From: Burkholderia multivorans ATCC BAA-247
GTDB lineage: Bacteria; Pseudomonadota; Gammaproteobacteria; Burkholderiales; Burkholderiaceae
Direction of reading: 5' to 3'
NCBI RefSeq assembly: GCF_000959525.1
Contig: NZ_CP009832.1
Location: forward strand, 124,001 to 188,000
DNA length: 64,000 nt
Shown here: positions 34,725 through 44,326 of the stretch, one piece after another
Layout: every line of letters begins with the position of its first letter
Numbering within the stretch: position 1 is the stretch's first letter
Position numbers and translations under genes: made by a program
Notes under the pieces: generated by a model
The model's input: the letters and a program-made list of their open reading frames with translations, nothing else
Database searches by the model: none
What the model was told of the DNA's origin: nothing

Positions 34725-37700
34725 TTACCGCGCCGTGCGCGTCGGCGCCGCAGCGACGTCGAACAGCGCGTCGACGTGCCGGACGCGCACGAACCGCGCC
34801 GCATCGTCGCCGTCGGCCAGCGCACGGAAATGCGCTTCGCCGCACGCGAGCTTCGCGCGCTCGTGCTCGGTCGGCGTATCGCCGTCCGCATTCGGCGTAT
34901 CGACGACGAAGTACAGCCGCTCGCCGCCGTCCTGCTCGGCGAGCACCGCCCAGTCGGGGTGATAGCTGCCGAGCGGCGTCGCGACGCGGAACCACGCGGG
35001 CAGCTTCGCATACAGCTTCACGCCGTCGTGCGCCTCGAGCGCGTCCGCGAATGCGCGCTCCGCGTCGGTCTCGCAGACGACGGCCTCGTGGATCGACTTG
35101 CGCGCCTCGAGCCGCAGGTTGCGGAGATAGCCGGTCAGCGCCTCGCTCTCGAACGATTCGAGCGCGTGTACGTGACGATCGCCAAGCTTCCGGTACGCGA
35201 TGCCCGCGACGAGCGCGAGCCGCTTGCAGCGATTGATCGCATCGGCCGCGACCGCGATGAACTGCTGCGGATTCACGCGGAAATCGTCGAGCCGGCCGCT
35301 GTCCGCGAGGATCGTCGCGAGCGAGCGGCGCGTGAGCTGCGTGCGGTCCTGCAGTTCGGTCAGCAGGTCCGGCAGCGGCAGTTCGCCTTCGTCGATCAGC
35401 ACGGTGCCGGCGCCGCCGACCTCGATCGCCTCGACGCCCGACTTGCCGATGTCGATCTCGGCCTTGCGCCATTGCAGGCGTGCGCGCGCGATGTCGGGCG
35501 CGTCGCGCAGCGCGGCCGCGCAGTCGCGCACCAGCTTCGCATTGTCGAAATCGACGCGATACACGGTGCGATGGCGGATGCGATCCCATAGCGCGCGGAA
35601 ATCGTCGCCGAATACGACGGCCTTGCCCGATGCATCGCGCCGCAGCGCGATCGCGCGACGCTCGTCGGCATTGCGCACCGCGAAGCGGCCCGACAGCTTG
35701 CGCAGCGTCGCGACGATCGGCGCGCGCAGCGACTCGAACGCGTCGGGCAGCACGAGCGCGCTTTGCCGCAGCGCGTCCTTCAGCCGGTCGAGCACCTTGC
35801 CCTGCGCGTCGACGTAGCCCTGCTCGTGCAGATGCATCCACAGCACGCGCGACAGTTCGACGCCGAGCGCATGCGCGGGTCCGTCGCCTTCCTGCACGGG
35901 CAGCGCGGCGAACTGGTGCTGCTCGACGATCCCGAAGCGGATGCCGGTGTCGGCCTCGATTTCCTTCTGCAGGTTCTCCGCGAACGACTCGTAGCGCTCG
36001 GTCGCGATCACGGTCAACGTGTTGACGCCCGGATCGCGCACGCGCTCGCCGTCCTGGTCGACCGCGAGACGCAGCCCGCGGCCGAGCGTCTGGCGGCGCT
36101 CGCGCTCGGTCTGGATGTCGCGCAGCGTGCAGATCTGGAATACGTTCGGGTTGTCCCAGCCTTCCTTGAGCGCCGAGTGCGAGAAGATGAATTTCAGCGG
36201 CGTGTCGAACGACAGCAGCGCTTCCTTCTCGCGCATGATCAGCCCGTACGCGCGTTCCGCGTTCTCGCGCGCGACGGCGCTGCTTTCACTCGTGTCGGTC
36301 CAGCCGCCCTTGCGGTCGATCGAGAAGTAGCCGTTGTGGGCGCGTTCGACCTCGCGCGCGATGTCGACGCCGTCGAACAGCGCGCGATACGCGGGCACGC
36401 GCGCCGCGCGCGCGTATTCCTCTTCGAAGATCAGCGCGTATTCGCCTTTGACCGGCATCCCGTTCTCGTCGTAGCGCCGATATCGTTCGACCGAATCGAC
36501 GAAGAACAGCGACAGCACTTTCACGCCGCGCTCCGCGAGGCGCAGCTCCTTGTCCAGATGCTCGCGGATCGTGCGGCGAATCATCTCGCGCTGCACGGCG
36601 AGCGTGTCGATGTCGCCGAACGCCTCGCCGAGCGACAGGAACGTTTCGCCTTCGGGATGCCGCAACTCGACGTACTCGGCGCCCTTCGCCGCATGCACCT
36701 CGCCGATGCGCAGCCCCGCGTAGAGCGCGCGCTTCGTCAGGCGCTCGAGATCGTCGCCGTCGGTGGCCGACACGAGCTGGCGCTTCACGCCGTTCGCGGT
36801 CGCGACGTCGAGCTCGAGACGCGCGCTGATCGCGCCGCGCCGGTTCGACACGCCGACGAGCCGCACGTACGGCTTGTTGTGCGCATCCTCGACGATCGCC
36901 GATGCGATCTCGATCTGCTTGACGAGCTTGCGCTCGTACGCGTCGACCGCATCGAGCCGGTACACCATGTGATGACGGTCGACGTGCGTGGCCGAATAGC
37001 GCAGCGTGCAGAGCGGATCCATCGCGGCGAGCGCCTCGCGGCCGCGCCCTTCGAGCCCGCCGTCGACGCTCTGCGGCTCGTCGACGATCACGATCGGCCG
37101 CGTCGCGCGGATCAGGTCGATCGGTTTCTCGCCGCCGGTCTTCTCGCTGTCCTTGTAGAGGTTGTTGACTTCCTTCTTGTTGATCGCGGCGACCGTCATC
37201 ACCATGATCTGGATCGTCGCGCTCGCCGCGAAGTGGCGCACCTGGCCGAGCTTCGCGGAGTCGTACAGGAAGTAGTCGTAAGGCACGCCCGCATACAGCG
37301 CGCGGAAGTGATCCTCGGTGATCGCGAGCGTCTTGTGCACGCCTTCCTTGATCGCGATCGACGGCACGACGATCACGAATTTCGTGAAGCCGTAGCGGCG
37401 GTTCAGCTCGAAGATCGTGCGCAGATATACGTAAGTCTTGCCGGTGCCGGTCTCCATCTCGACCGTGAAATCGCGCGAGCCCGGCGAGCCGGAGGGCGGC
37501 AGCCCGCCGCGCAGCTGCACGTCGGCGAGGTTGCGCGCGAGTGCGTCGTCGGTCAGCGACAGCCGGTTGCCGACGCCGCGCTCCGACATCGCGAAGCCGA
37601 GCGAGCCTTGCGCGGCGGCCGTCGTGCCGGGCGCCGCGCTCGCGAGCACGCTGAAGTCGCCGCGATACGATTCCTGGCCGCGAAACAGGTCGCAGACGGC

Positions 37701-37751
37701 GTCGATCGCGTCGCGCTGATAGTCGAGATCCGCTTCGAAGTGCAGCCGCAT
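34725..37751 (-). CDS. res: Type III restriction enzyme, Res subunit (nuclease motif altered)
   Basis: A 1008-residue superfamily-2 helicase/translocase with Walker A ETGTGKTY (100-107), DEPQ box (224-227) in IVIVDEPQSVDGG, and the helicase segments FSHSALKEGWDNPNVFQICTLRD and RQTLGRGLRLAVDQ. In type III enzymes the C-terminus carries a PD...E-x-K nuclease. Here the first part is present (YHPDW, D933), but the second reads LYFVVDTPN: D951-T952-P953 stands where family members have E-T-K. The catalytic Lys is missing, so cleavage is doubtful while ATPase/translocase motifs are whole. It overlaps the mod gene by one base pair of codons (TGATG). Confidence 0.92.
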   Translation of the reverse strand: MRLHFEADLDYQRDAIDAVCDLFRGQESYRGDFSVLASAAPGTTAAAQGSLGFAMSERGVGNRLSLTDDALARNLADVQLRGGLPPSGSPGSRDFTVEMETGTGKTYVYLRTIFELNRRYGFTKFVIVVPSIAIKEGVHKTLAITEDHFRALYAGVPYDYFLYDSAKLGQVRHFAASATIQIMVMTVAAINKKEVNNLYKDSEKTGGEKPIDLIRATRPIVIVDEPQSVDGGLEGRGREALAAMDPLCTLRYSATHVDRHHMVYRLDAVDAYERKLVKQIEIASAIVEDAHNKPYVRLVGVSNRRGAISARLELDVATANGVKRQLVSATDGDDLERLTKRALYAGLRIGEVHAAKGAEYVELRHPEGETFLSLGEAFGDIDTLAVQREMIRRTIREHLDKELRLAERGVKVLSLFFVDSVERYRRYDENGMPVKGEYALIFEEEYARAARVPAYRALFDGVDIAREVERAHNGYFSIDRKGGWTDTSESSAVARENAERAYGLIMREKEALLSFDTPLKFIFSHSALKEGWDNPNVFQICTLRDIQTERERRQTLGRGLRLAVDQDGERVRDPGVNTLTVIATERYESFAENLQKEIEADTGIRFGIVEQHQFAALPVQEGDGPAHALGVELSRVLWMHLHEQGYVDAQGKVLDRLKDALRQSALVLPDAFESLRAPIVATLRKLSGRFAVRNADERRAIALRRDASGKAVVFGDDFRALWDRIRHRTVYRVDFDNAKLVRDCAAALRDAPDIARARLQWRKAEIDIGKSGVEAIEVGGAGTVLIDEGELPLPDLLTELQDRTQLTRRSLATILADSGRLDDFRVNPQQFIAVAADAINRCKRLALVAGIAYRKLGDRHVHALESFESEALTGYLRNLRLEARKSIHEAVVCETDAERAFADALEAHDGVKLYAKLPAWFRVATPLGSYHPDWAVLAEQDGGERLYFVVDTPNADGDTPTEHERAKLACGEAHFRALADGDDAARFVRVRHVDALFDVAAAPTRTAR

Positions 37752-39769
37752 CACAGGCTCCGCACACGCTTCACGCCGTGCTGTTCGAGCAGCGCGGCGA
37801 GATTGAGCTTCGCGACGTCGTCGACGAAGCCGCTGTCGCGGAACAGGCACGTGACGTCGCGCGTCGCGCCGCTCGCGTCGAGCAGGGCGACGATCCCGTC
37901 GGCGAGCGGCTCGGCGTCGTCGCGCGACACGCGTGCGTCGAAGCACGCGACGATCTCGCGCCCGATCAGATGCACGGTCTTGCCGGCGATCGTGTGATGC
38001 TCGACCGGCGTGCACAGGTCGAGGCCGAGCTTCAGCGTCAGTTCGGCGAGCAGGTCGTCGTCGGTGCGGCCGGTCTTCACGTGCTCGACCGAGGCGAACA
38101 GCGCATGGTCGAAGTCATCGCGGCGCGGATCCCACTCGATCACGTTCGTCGTGTCGAGCCGGTACACGCGAAAACCGAGGTCGCCATAGCTTTCCGGATA
38201 GTCGCGCGCGACCTGCTGCGCGGCGCGGCGCAGACGCTCCTTCGTCACTTCGGCGAGCGTCGCCGGCTTTTTCAGCTTCGCGCAGAAATCGGCGGCGGCC
38301 TGCTGCGTCTTGTCGCGACGATCGAGCGGTTCGGGCAGCTGCACGAGGATGTAGCGGCGCGCGCCGCCGTCGGTCGCGTTCACCTGCATCACCGCGTGGC
38401 CGGTCGAGCCGGAGCCCGCGAAGCAGTCGAGCACGATGTCGTCGCCGCGCGTGCACCAGCCGATTACGGCCGCCGCGAAATCGACCGGCTTCGGCTGCTC
38501 GAACGGAATCCCGAGCGCCTTCAGCAGCGCGTCGTCGGAACCACCGAACGGCAGCACCGACGGCACGTTCTCGTACATGTTTTCGTCGAGATAGTAGATG
38601 CGCTGCGGCTGCGTGGTTTCGTCCGGGCCGAACTCGATCTGTCCGCGCTCGAGCAGCGCCTGCATCGTCGCCGGCGGATTGCGCCAGCCGCGCGCGGGCA
38701 TCGCGCACGGCTTGCCGGTGACCGGGTGGAGCAGCGGCGTGAAGTATTCGTCGGGCGCCTTCTTCTTGTTCGGCCACGCCATCGACACGAGACGGTACAC
38801 GCGCCCGTCCTCCGACAGCCGGTCGTACATCGCCTCGCCGCCGGACAGGTTCGTCTGCGCCTTCACCCACGCGCGGTATGCCTTCGCCGCATCCTTCGGC
38901 GTGCCGCTGCGGTACATCGCGTCGTGCGCGGCGTCGAGCATGCGCTGCGCGTTGCGCTTCGGCCGCTTCAGCGGCGCGCGCTCGAGCAGCGTTTCCGCAT
39001 TGCGTGCGAACAGCACGAGCGACTCGTGCTGGTAGGCGATGCCGCGCGCGTCGCCTTTCGGATTGCGCTTGTCCCACACCGCGACGCCGAGCTCATTCTC
39101 CTCGCCGAAGATCTCGCGCAGCATCAGCACGAGCGCGTGCACTTCGTGCTCGTCGATATGTACGACGATCAGCCCTTCTTCGGACAGCAGCGCGTGCGCG
39201 AGCTTCAGCCGCGGATACATCATGTTCAGCCAGTCGGTATGGAACCGGCCGTTCGCCTCGGTGTTCGTGCTGCGCTTCACGCCGCCTTCGGTCTGCCCCG
39301 TCATCGCGAGGTAGTGGCGGATGCTGTCGCTGAAATCGTCCGCATACACGAAGTCGTTGCCCGTGTTGTACGGCGGATCGATATAGACGAGCTTCACCTT
39401 GCCCGCGTAGCTCTTGTGCAGCAGCTTCATCACGTCGAGGTTGTCGCCCTCGATCATCAGATGGCGCGTGTCGTCCCATGCGACGCTGTCGTCGGGGCAG
39501 GGCCGCAGCGTGCCGGTCGAGGGCGTCAGCGCGGCCTGGCGCGCGTCGCGCTTGCCGTGCCAGTGAAAGCCGTAGCGCTCGTCGGCGTCGCTGACCGTGC
39601 GGTCGCCGACCAGCGTCTTCAGCACGTCGACGTTGACCGATACGCCTTCCGGGCCTTCGGTCACGAGTTCGGGGAACAGCGCCTTCAGGCGCGCGACGTT
39701 GTCGGCCGTGAAATCGGTCGACATCGCGAGCGGGTTCGCCGCATCGAGTTTCTGCATCGTCTTTTCCAT
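37751..39769 (-). CDS. mod: Type III modification methyltransferase, Mod subunit
   Basis: A 672-residue N6-adenine methyltransferase of the beta order: catalytic DPPYNTG (131-137) first, SAM motif DCFAGSGSTGHAV later. The region between (about 180-430) holds the target-recognition part that sets the recognition sequence. It both protects self DNA and guides Res. ATG at 39767-39769 is proposed; ATG at 39755-39757 (MQKLDAAN), with GGAAAAG just upstream, is an equally good start. GC content equals the core genes, so the system is long resident or came from a related high-GC host. No repeat tract for phase variation is seen near its start. Confidence 0.93.
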   Translation of the reverse strand: MEKTMQKLDAANPLAMSTDFTADNVARLKALFPELVTEGPEGVSVNVDVLKTLVGDRTVSDADERYGFHWHGKRDARQAALTPSTGTLRPCPDDSVAWDDTRHLMIEGDNLDVMKLLHKSYAGKVKLVYIDPPYNTGNDFVYADDFSDSIRHYLAMTGQTEGGVKRSTNTEANGRFHTDWLNMMYPRLKLAHALLSEEGLIVVHIDEHEVHALVLMLREIFGEENELGVAVWDKRNPKGDARGIAYQHESLVLFARNAETLLERAPLKRPKRNAQRMLDAAHDAMYRSGTPKDAAKAYRAWVKAQTNLSGGEAMYDRLSEDGRVYRLVSMAWPNKKKAPDEYFTPLLHPVTGKPCAMPARGWRNPPATMQALLERGQIEFGPDETTQPQRIYYLDENMYENVPSVLPFGGSDDALLKALGIPFEQPKPVDFAAAVIGWCTRGDDIVLDCFAGSGSTGHAVMQVNATDGGARRYILVQLPEPLDRRDKTQQAAADFCAKLKKPATLAEVTKERLRRAAQQVARDYPESYGDLGFRVYRLDTTNVIEWDPRRDDFDHALFASVEHVKTGRTDDDLLAELTLKLGLDLCTPVEHHTIAGKTVHLIGREIVACFDARVSRDDAEPLADGIVALLDASGATRDVTCLFRDSGFVDDVAKLNLAALLEQHGVKRVRSL

Positions 39770-40111
39770 CGGGGGCCCGGCCGCCCGCGCCGGCAACGTC
39801 GGGCGCGGCCGCGGCATCGGCGGCAACGGCCGCCCGGGCAAACCCGAAACGCTAGCGAGTCGGTCGGCGCAGGTCAAGCGCCGATATGCACACCGTGGCC
39901 GCCGATCGCGCGCGATCGCCCGCCGGACGGGCCGCGCGGCCGATCGGCACGGTTGCCGCACGCGCGGCACGAGCGCGGCGGACGGCACGCGTCGCGCAAG
40001 ACGAAAAAAAGGGCACGGTCGGTGCCAGGCGCCGGCGTGCTCACGTGGAGTTCTCTCGAGCGGCGACGACGGCGGGGCGCGACCGGCTCTGCGCCGATCG
40101 CCGCGCGAGGA
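39770..40111. other. Gene-free spacer upstream of mod
   Basis: About 340 bases, very GC-rich at first. It contains the presumed mod promoter. No gene, hairpin or repeat of note was recognised. Confidence 0.4.
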
Positions 40112-40310
40112 TCAGAACCGCGTCCGAATACCGGTCGTCAGTTCGAGGCGGTTGTTCGAGCCGAACGTCGACGCGACCTTGTACCCGCCGTGCAGCTTCA
40201 TCCATATAGTCGCCTGCCAGATACAGCTCGGTGCGCTTGCTCAGGTGATAGGACACCGATGCGTACAGCGTCTCCTTGAAGCCGTTGCCGACGCGCGCGC
40301 GTGCGACGTA
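40112..40310 (-). pseudogene. Frameshifted C-terminal remnant of a Gram-negative porin
   Basis: On the minus strand one frame gives GNGFKETLYASVSYHLSKRT and ELYLAGDYM. Then the adjacent frame gives MKLHGGYKVASTFGSNNRLE and LTTGIRTRF with a stop at 40112-40114, the typical porin end with a C-terminal Phe. At the junction the sequence has ATGGATGAAG where ATGAAG is expected, so four extra bases (GATG) shifted the frame. The first 300 or so residues of the porin are absent. It lies right behind the two-component genes. Confidence 0.8.
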
Positions 40311-40403
40311 GGACGCTATCGACCATTGGGGATACGAATCGATGCGAAACGGAGGAACAGCCGATATGCGGTGCACCGCAGGCGTACACCACGCGAGGAA
40401 CAC

Positions 40404-41081
40404 TCACACCATGCCGGCCTTCGCGCGAAGGATGTAACCGAGCCCGCGCAGCGTGATGATCTCCGCGCTGCTCGCGGCCAGATGCTTGCGCAAGCGATGG
40501 ATGTAGATGTCGATCGCATCCGCGCTCGGTTCGTCGTCGAGCGCGAACACGCTGTCCATCAGCCGCGCCTTCGACACGGTCTTGTTCTGCTGCAGCATCA
40601 GCGTTTCGAGGATCGCATGCTCGCGTCGGCGCAGCATGAGCGGCGCGTCGCCGCAGCGGAATTCGCGTGTGCCGAACGCATAGACGAGGTCGCCGCACAC
40701 GAGCTGCGTCGAGCCGACGCCGGCCTGCCGCCGGATCAGCGCGCGAATGCGCGCGACGAGCTCGCGCGATTCGAACGGCTTGACGACGTAGTCGTCGGCG
40801 CCGGCGCCGAAGCAGTCGACCTTGTCGTCGACGGACCCGTGCGCGGTCAGCATCAGCACCGGCACGTTGTCGTTGCGGCGCCGCAGCCGCGCGAGCACCT
40901 CCTTGCCGCTGATGCCCGGCAGCCGCATGTCGAGCAGCACCGCGTCGTAGCGCTCGGTCTTCAGCACGGTGTCCGCGCGTTCGCCGTCGCCGACGCAGTC
41001 GACGGCGAAATCCTCGCCGCGCAACAGGTTCACGATCCAGTGCGCGAGTTCGGCGTTGTCTTCGACCAGCAGGAGTTTCAT
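40404..41081 (-). CDS. OmpR-family response regulator (TctD-like)
   Basis: A 225-residue regulator. The receiver domain has acidic pair E7/D8, phospho-acceptor D51 (VLLDMRLPG) and the conserved Lys (YVVKPFE). The winged-helix output domain (about 125-220) ends SADAIDIYIHRLRKHLA and ITLRGLGYILRAK. It follows the kinase gene by 13 bases in one operon. Similarity in style to TctD (tricarboxylate uptake control) is suggested by the kinase type and a porin remnant next door. The likely target is the ABC importer just upstream (inference). Confidence 0.92.
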   Translation of the reverse strand: MKLLLVEDNAELAHWIVNLLRGEDFAVDCVGDGERADTVLKTERYDAVLLDMRLPGISGKEVLARLRRRNDNVPVLMLTAHGSVDDKVDCFGAGADDYVVKPFESRELVARIRALIRRQAGVGSTQLVCGDLVYAFGTREFRCGDAPLMLRRREHAILETLMLQQNKTVSKARLMDSVFALDDEPSADAIDIYIHRLRKHLAASSAEIITLRGLGYILRAKAGMV

Positions 41082-41094
41082 CGCAGCGTTCTCT

Positions 41095-42462
41095 TCAATC
41101 GTACGCAGGCAGCCGCACCGTCACGACGACGCCGCGGTTTCCGGGGCCCGGCGCGAGCGTCGCGCTGCCGCCGTGCGCCTGCGCGATCTCGCTGACGATC
41201 GCGAGGCCGAGCCCCGAGCCCTCCGTGTCGGACGACACGCGGTAGAAGCGCTTGAACACGTGCGGCCGCGCTTCCGCCGGAATGCCGGGGCCGTCGTCGA
41301 TCACGTCGAGCACGACCGTGTCGCCGTCGCGTCGCGCGGCCACGGTCACACAGCCGCCCGGTTGCGTGTAACGCACCGCATTGTCGACGAGATTCGTCAC
41401 GAGCGCACTCAGCAGGCTGCCGCTGCCCGCGACGTCGAGCCGCTCGCCGAGCTCCGCGCCGAGATCGATGTCGCGCCGCTGCGCGAGCACGATCGTCTCC
41501 TCGAGCACGCTCGACACGAGCGCGGCCAGATCGACGCGCTGCGTCAGCAGCGTCGACGGCGTCGCTTCCGCATGCGCGAGCAGCAGCAGCTTGTCGGTCA
41601 CGTCGGCCATCTTGCGGCTGCTGCGCTGCATGCTGTCGAGCACCGACGCGAGTTCGCGATCCTCGTGCCCGCGCTGCTGCGCGTACTGGATCTGCGTGTC
41701 GAGCACCGCGATCGGCGTACGCAACTGGTGCGCCGCATCGGCGATGAAGCGCCGCTGCGTCGCCGTGTGTGTGTTCAGCCGCGCGATGCACTGATTGATC
41801 GCGTCGACGATCGGCCGCAGCTCATGCTGCAATCGCTCCGGACGGATCGGCTCCAGCTCCATCGGCCCGCGATCGGCGACATCGTCCTTCAGCTTCATCA
41901 GCGGCCGCAGCTCGAACGTGAGGCCGAGATAGACGAGCACGACCGCGAGCACCAGCATCAGCGCGAGCCGCACGAGCTGCGGCCGCCAGATCGTCGCGAC
42001 CATCGCGCTGCGCGAGCGCGTCGTCTTCGCGACGACGACCGTCACCGTATCGACCTGGCCTTCGTCGTACAGCTGGCGGTCGTAGGCAACGGCGCGCAAG
42101 CGCGTGCCGTCGAGCGTCGTGTCGTACGCGATGGGCTCCGCGCCGTGCCGCGCGACGACGTCGAGCGCGGGATTGCCGGCCAGCAGACGGCCGTCGCTGT
42201 CGATCACCTTGTAGAACACCGAGTCGCGCGACGGCGACTCGAAGATTTCCAGCGCGGCGGGCGGCACGTCGGCGACCGGCAGTCCGTTGCGCCACTCGAT
42301 GTCCTCGCCGATCGTGCGTGCGGACGCGACGAGCGTGCTGTCCTGCACGAGATCGGCGGTGCGCCGCGCGGCGTCGTAGGCCATCGCGGCCGCGATCAGC
42401 ACGAACACCGCGAGCGGCAGCAGCAGCCACCACAGCAGCCGTCCGCGCAGGCTGTGCGCCAT
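41095..42462 (-). CDS. Sensor histidine kinase (TctE-like)
   Basis: A 455-residue inner-membrane kinase. TM1 is at about 9-29. The periplasmic sensor domain (30-165) contains FYKVIDSDGRLLAGNP, typical of the TctE-type 2CSK_N domain. TM2 is at about 166-184. The DHp domain has phospho-His H245 (FIADAAHQLRTPIA). The ATP-binding domain has N box TNLVDNAVRYT, G1 DDGPGIP and G2 GSGLGLAI. It senses a small organic anion in known relatives. It lies 85 bases downstream of the ABC permease gene, so it may be cotranscribed with the importer. Confidence 0.92.
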   Translation of the reverse strand: MAHSLRGRLLWWLLLPLAVFVLIAAAMAYDAARRTADLVQDSTLVASARTIGEDIEWRNGLPVADVPPAALEIFESPSRDSVFYKVIDSDGRLLAGNPALDVVARHGAEPIAYDTTLDGTRLRAVAYDRQLYDEGQVDTVTVVVAKTTRSRSAMVATIWRPQLVRLALMLVLAVVLVYLGLTFELRPLMKLKDDVADRGPMELEPIRPERLQHELRPIVDAINQCIARLNTHTATQRRFIADAAHQLRTPIAVLDTQIQYAQQRGHEDRELASVLDSMQRSSRKMADVTDKLLLLAHAEATPSTLLTQRVDLAALVSSVLEETIVLAQRRDIDLGAELGERLDVAGSGSLLSALVTNLVDNAVRYTQPGGCVTVAARRDGDTVVLDVIDDGPGIPAEARPHVFKRFYRVSSDTEGSGLGLAIVSEIAQAHGGSATLAPGPGNRGVVVTVRLPAYD

Positions 42463-42547
42463 CGATCGTCGCTCCTTGTGCTCGAAACGCCGCCGCGCCG
42501 GGGTGGCCGGCGCGGTGGCGGTGTCGTGTTCTACGTGACGGCGGCGC

Positions 42548-43405
42548 TCAGAATGCGGCGGGGCGCCACTTCAGCAGCCGTTTCTCGACCCAGGTGAGCA
42601 GATAGTCGGCGGCGAGCGCGACCACGGCCAGCACGATCATCGCCGCAAACACGCCGCTCGCGTTGAACGCACCCTGGGCGGTGGAGATTAGCAGGCCGAT
42701 CCCCTGCTTGGAACCCAGGAATTCGCCGACCACCGCGCCGACGAGCGCGAAGCCGAAGCTCACGTGCAGGCTCGCGAGAATCCAGCTGAGCGCGGACGGA
42801 ATCACGACGGCCGTCGTGATCTGCCGGCGCGACGCGCCGAGGATCTGCGCGTTCGCGATCAGGTAGCGGTCGGCTTCGCGCACGCCCTGGAACGCGTTGC
42901 CGAACACGACGAAGAACACCATCACGACCGCGAGCGCGATCTTCGACGCCATCCCGAGGCCGAGCGCGATCACGAACACCGAGCCGAGCACGACGCGCGG
43001 AATCGAGTTGGCGATCTGGATGTACAGCCCGAACACGTCGGCCATCAGCTTGTTGCGGCCGAGCACGATCCCGCAGATCACGCCGGCGACCGACCCGATC
43101 AGGAAGCCGATCGCGGTCTCCTCGAGCGTGACCCAGACCTGCGTGAGCAGCGGGCCCTGCGAGGTGCCGTTCACGAACCAGTCGCGGATCTGATCGAAGA
43201 TCAGCGACGGCATCGAGAAGAAGAACGGATCGATCCACTTCAGCCGCGCGGCGAGCTCCCAGCCGCCGAGCACGACGACGAGTACGGCGATCCGCAGCGT
43301 GACGATCAGCGTGCGCCGGCGGCGCAGCCGGCGTTGCGCGGCGCGCTCGTCGTCCTCGAGGGACGTCGCCGGCAGGGCGGTGGGGGGAAGCGTCATGTCG
43401 GTCAT
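42548..43405 (-). CDS. ABC transporter permease (SsuC/TauC type)
   Basis: A 285-residue inner-membrane permease of the nitrate/sulfonate/taurine group with about six helices. The cytoplasmic EAA loop that docks to the ATPase is seen in ADRYLIANAQILGASRRQITTAVVIPSALSWILASLHVSFGFALVGAVVGEF. It is preceded by the ATP-binding gene with a 16-base gap. Together with the ATPase and binding protein it forms a complete importer for a sulfonate, nitrate or small aromatic substrate; the substrate cannot be told from sequence alone. Confidence 0.92.
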   Translation of the reverse strand: MTDMTLPPTALPATSLEDDERAAQRRLRRRRTLIVTLRIAVLVVVLGGWELAARLKWIDPFFFSMPSLIFDQIRDWFVNGTSQGPLLTQVWVTLEETAIGFLIGSVAGVICGIVLGRNKLMADVFGLYIQIANSIPRVVLGSVFVIALGLGMASKIALAVVMVFFVVFGNAFQGVREADRYLIANAQILGASRRQITTAVVIPSALSWILASLHVSFGFALVGAVVGEFLGSKQGIGLLISTAQGAFNASGVFAAMIVLAVVALAADYLLTWVEKRLLKWRPAAF

Positions 43406-43421
43406 GCTCCTGTCCTTGCTG

Positions 43422-44219
43422 TCAGCCGATCTGCACTTCTTCGCGCAGGTCGTGCCAGATGTCCTTCGAAATCTCGATGAAGCGCGCGTCGTAGCGCACC
43501 TCCGACATGACGCGCGGGCGCGGCAGGTCGATCGAATACACGCGCTTGAGCGTCGCCGGGCGTGCAGTCAGCACGAACACGCGATCGGCGAGCGCGATCG
43601 CTTCCTCCAGATCGTGCGTGACGAACACGACCGATCCCTTGTTCGCGGACCAGAGCTGCAGCAGCTCGTCCTGCATCAGCGTGCGTGTCTGCATGTCGAG
43701 CGCGGAGAACGGCTCGTCCATCAGCAGGATCTCCGGCTGATTGATGAAGGTCTGCGCGAGCGCGACGCGCTTGCGCATCCCGCCGGAGAGCTGATGCGGG
43801 TAGTGCTTGGTGAACTTGTCGAGGCCGACCTTGCGGATCCATTCCTCGGCCTGCGCATACGCGACGTCCTTCGAGCGGCCGCGAAACAGCGGGCCGGCCG
43901 CGACGTTGTCGATCACGTTGCGCCACGGGAATACGGCGTCGGCCTGGAACACGAAGCCGATGCGCGGATCGATGCCGTCGACCGGGCGGCCCATCACGCG
44001 CACTGCGCCCGAGGCGGGCTTGAGCAGCCCGGTGATCAGGTTCAGTGTCGTCGACTTGCCGCAGCCGGTCGGCCCGACGATCGCGATGAACTCGCCGCGC
44101 GCGACGCTCATGCTGAACTCGCGCAGCGCGACGGTCGCCTTGCCTTCCGGTGAAATGAAGCGGCACGACACGTTGCGAAACTCGATCGCCGGCGTGCTCG
44201 CGGAAACTGCCTGGTTCAT
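43422..44219 (-). CDS. ABC transporter ATP-binding protein (SsuB/TauB type)
   Basis: A 265-residue ATPase with Walker A GPTGCGKST, Q loop VFQADAVFPWRNV, signature LSGGMRKRVALAQ, Walker B ILLMDEPFSALD and H switch VFVTHDLEEAIALADRV. The start at 44217-44219 (MNQAVSAS) fits the family. It energises the permease encoded directly downstream. Confidence 0.94.
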   Translation of the reverse strand: MNQAVSASTPAIEFRNVSCRFISPEGKATVALREFSMSVARGEFIAIVGPTGCGKSTTLNLITGLLKPASGAVRVMGRPVDGIDPRIGFVFQADAVFPWRNVIDNVAAGPLFRGRSKDVAYAQAEEWIRKVGLDKFTKHYPHQLSGGMRKRVALAQTFINQPEILLMDEPFSALDMQTRTLMQDELLQLWSANKGSVVFVTHDLEEAIALADRVFVLTARPATLKRVYSIDLPRPRVMSEVRYDARFIEISKDIWHDLREEVQIG

Positions 44220-44326
44220 CGCATAGTCCTGCGCGTGAAGAGGGCGCCGAGGCGGCGCCTGGCCGGCCAGCCGGGCCGGAACGGCGCGCGCGACGGCGCT
44301 CGGGCCGCCCGCGCGCGAACCTGCGT

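Noticed and set aside
37778-40279. 833-codon open frame on the plus strand opposite mod
   Set aside because: It is an antisense shadow of the high-GC mod gene: composition is dominated by Arg/Val/His, no family motif is seen, and the opposite strand encodes an unmistakable methyltransferase.
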